Source: an uncultured Oscillospiraceae bacterium | GTDB taxonomy: Bacteria; Bacillota; Clostridia; Oscillospirales; Acutalibacteraceae | Assembly: GCA_900556765.1 (NCBI GenBank) | Contig: USQH01000092.1 | Span: forward strand, 1-5,842 | Reading direction: 5' to 3' | DNA: 5,842 nt | Shown here: positions 4,534 through 5,842 of the stretch, piece by piece | Layout of the letters: each line of letters begins with the position of its first letter | Position numbering within the stretch: the stretch's first letter is position 1 | Program-made: the position numbers and the translations under genes | Notes under the pieces: generated by a model | Seen by the model: only the letters and a program-made list of their open reading frames with translations | Told to the model about the DNA's origin: nothing | Database searches by the model: none

Positions 4534-5842
4534 CTATTTCACACCGAACAGCAGATCGCTATAGGTCGGGAACGGCCAATATTTTTCGGCTGTTACGGTT
4601 TCCGCTTCGTCGCAAACGACACGCAGCTCAGCCATCTTTTGCAGGATAACATCTCTTATCATGCAGGATGCCTCGGTAATGTCGCTGACGGTCTTAAACT
4701 TGATAAGCGCCGAATCAAGCGCTGTGGCTGCCGCATCAATTTCATCAACCAGTGACGAGAGCTTTGTAATAACGCCCTTTTCGTATTTACCCGAAAGTTC
4801 GGGAACAACAGACGCCTTTGCCGCAAATGTATCGGCAATCTCCTTTGCGTAAGCCTCTACTGCCGGAAGTATCTCTTTTTTCGCCATATCAACCATGGTA
4901 AGGGCTTCGATATTAACCGTCTTGCAGTAGTTTTCCAAAGTAATCTCATAACGTGACTGTATCTCAGCCGGAGAAAACACCTTGTGAGCGGTAAGCATAT
5001 CCACATTTTTCTTTTCGAGGATAGTTGGCAGCGCATCGGGCGTTGTGCGGAGATTCAAAAGTCCTCTCTTTTCGGTTGCTTCCTTGATCCATGCGTCGTC
5101 GTAGCCGTTGCCGTTAAATATGATACGCTTATGATCCTTAATAGTCTTTTTGATCATGTCGTGCAGCGCGGTCTCAAAGTCGTCCGCCTTTTCCAAGCGG
5201 TCGGCGTAAACCTTGAGCGACTCTGCAACTGCCGCATTCAGCATGATGTTTGCACAGGCAATGCTGTTTGACGATCCGAGCATACGGAACTCAAATTTAT
5301 TACCGGTAAACGCGAACGGAGACGTACGGTTACGGTCGGTCGTATCACGGGTGAACTTCGGCAAAACGTGTACACCGAGCTTCATTACGGTCTTTTCAGC
5401 CGCGCTGTACGGTGCGTCGCTCTCAATAGCATCAAGCACGGCGGTCAGCTCATCGCCGAGGAATATCGAAACGACGGCAGGAGGCGCTTCGTTGGCGCCG
5501 AGACGATGATCGTTTCCTGCGGTAGCAACCGACAAACGGAGCAGATCCTGATAATCATCCACCGCTTTTATAACGGCGCAAAGGAACAAAAGGAACTGTG
5601 CGTTTTCATACGGCGTTTCGCCCGGAGTAAGCAGGTTAACACCGGTATCGGTCGCCATGGACCAGTTGTTGTGCTTGCCGCTGCCGTTTACGCCGGCAAA
5701 CGGCTTTTCATGCAGCAGACAAACCAGTCCGTGACGGGACGCAACCTTTTGCATGATCTCCATAGTGAGCTGGTTGTGGTCGGTAGCTATGTTTGTAGTG
5801 GTATAGATAGGTGCAAGCTCATGCTGTGCAGGAGCAACCTCG
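4534..5842 (-). CDS. glnN: Glutamine synthetase type III, C-terminal 435 residues (5' end beyond the window)
   Basis: GSIII makes glutamine from glutamate, ammonia and ATP in the cytoplasm. The reading frame is open to the window edge, so the Met at 5763 is internal, not a start. The first visible residues, EVAPAQHELAPIY, are the GSIII counterpart of the glutamate-binding segment of other GS enzymes. NGSGKHNNWS (visible residues 52-61) is the catalytic glycine loop with its binding histidine, RLGANEAPP (113-121) is characteristic of GSIII, and RNRTSPF plus NKFEFR (170-186) carry the ATP/phosphate-binding arginines. The end WPFPTYSDLLF is the usual GSIII C-terminus. Family members have about 700 residues, so roughly the last 60 percent is seen. 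No frameshift or missing key residue is apparent. Its position directly ahead of the ammonium channel suggests it captures incoming ammonium; GSIII is typically nitrogen-regulated. Confidence 0.97.
   Translation of the reverse strand, partial: EVAPAQHELAPIYTTTNIATDHNQLTMEIMQKVASRHGLVCLLHEKPFAGVNGSGKHNNWSMATDTGVNLLTPGETPYENAQFLLFLCAVIKAVDDYQDLLRLSVATAGNDHRLGANEAPPAVVSIFLGDELTAVLDAIESDAPYSAAEKTVMKLGVHVLPKFTRDTTDRNRTSPFAFTGNKFEFRMLGSSNSIACANIMLNAAVAESLKVYADRLEKADDFETALHDMIKKTIKDHKRIIFNGNGYDDAWIKEATEKRGLLNLRTTPDALPTILEKKNVDMLTAHKVFSPAEIQSRYEITLENYCKTVNIEALTMVDMAKKEILPAVEAYAKEIADTFAAKASVVPELSGKYEKGVITKLSSLVDEIDAAATALDSALIKFKTVSDITEASCMIRDVILQKMAELRVVCDEAETVTAEKYWPFPTYSDLLFGVK

Noticed and set aside
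4534..5763. Glutamine synthetase starting at the Met at 5763
   Set aside because: The same frame continues upstream to the window edge with conserved GSIII sequence (EVAPAQHELAPIY), so this Met is internal and the gene is 5'-partial.
1..5842. CRISPR array, tRNA, rRNA or insertion sequence
   Set aside because: No regularly spaced repeats, no cloverleaf or rRNA-like sequence, and no transposase or terminal repeats were seen.

Overview
The window reads almost entirely on the minus strand and carries two transcription units. Family resemblance (type III glutamine synthetase, ammonium transporter fused to PII, a T-box leader, an AbrB-like regulator paired with an ABC ATPase) and mixed, near-balanced base composition point to a low-to-mid GC Firmicute, probably a gut or rumen Clostridia member of the Ruminococcus/Oscillospiraceae type. 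No rRNA or marker gene is present to confirm this.

Read in the direction of transcription (right to left), the first unit is a nitrogen-assimilation cluster. A type III glutamine synthetase (glnN; 5842 to 4534, its N-terminal part lies beyond the window) is followed after 23 bp by an ammonium channel with a complete PII signalling domain fused to its C-terminus (4510 to 2792). After a 305-bp gap comes glutamine-dependent asparagine synthetase asnB (2486 to 909). The chain of reactions is coherent: ammonium uptake, glutamine formation, then transfer of the glutamine amide to aspartate.

The gap before asnB is a T-box tRNA-sensing leader. It has a closing stem, an AGCGA bulge and GGTGTGAGCC apical loop, an AAC (asparagine) specifier codon, and a well-formed antiterminator with a UGGC tRNA-acceptor-binding bulge. 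asnB should therefore be switched on by uncharged tRNA-Asn, while the upstream genes answer to general nitrogen status. No intrinsic terminator is visible between the antiterminator and the start codon, which suggests control of translation rather than of transcription.

Downstream of asnB lies a 288-bp intergenic stretch with a long imperfect hairpin (820-859) and then a near-consensus sigma-A promoter (TTGACA, 17 bp, TATGAT). This promoter is overlapped by an 11-bp inverted repeat that looks like an operator. It drives the second unit: a small AbrB/SpoVT-type regulator (620 to 399) overlapping by four bases the start of an ABC-transporter ATPase (402 to 1), which is cut by the window edge before its signature motif.
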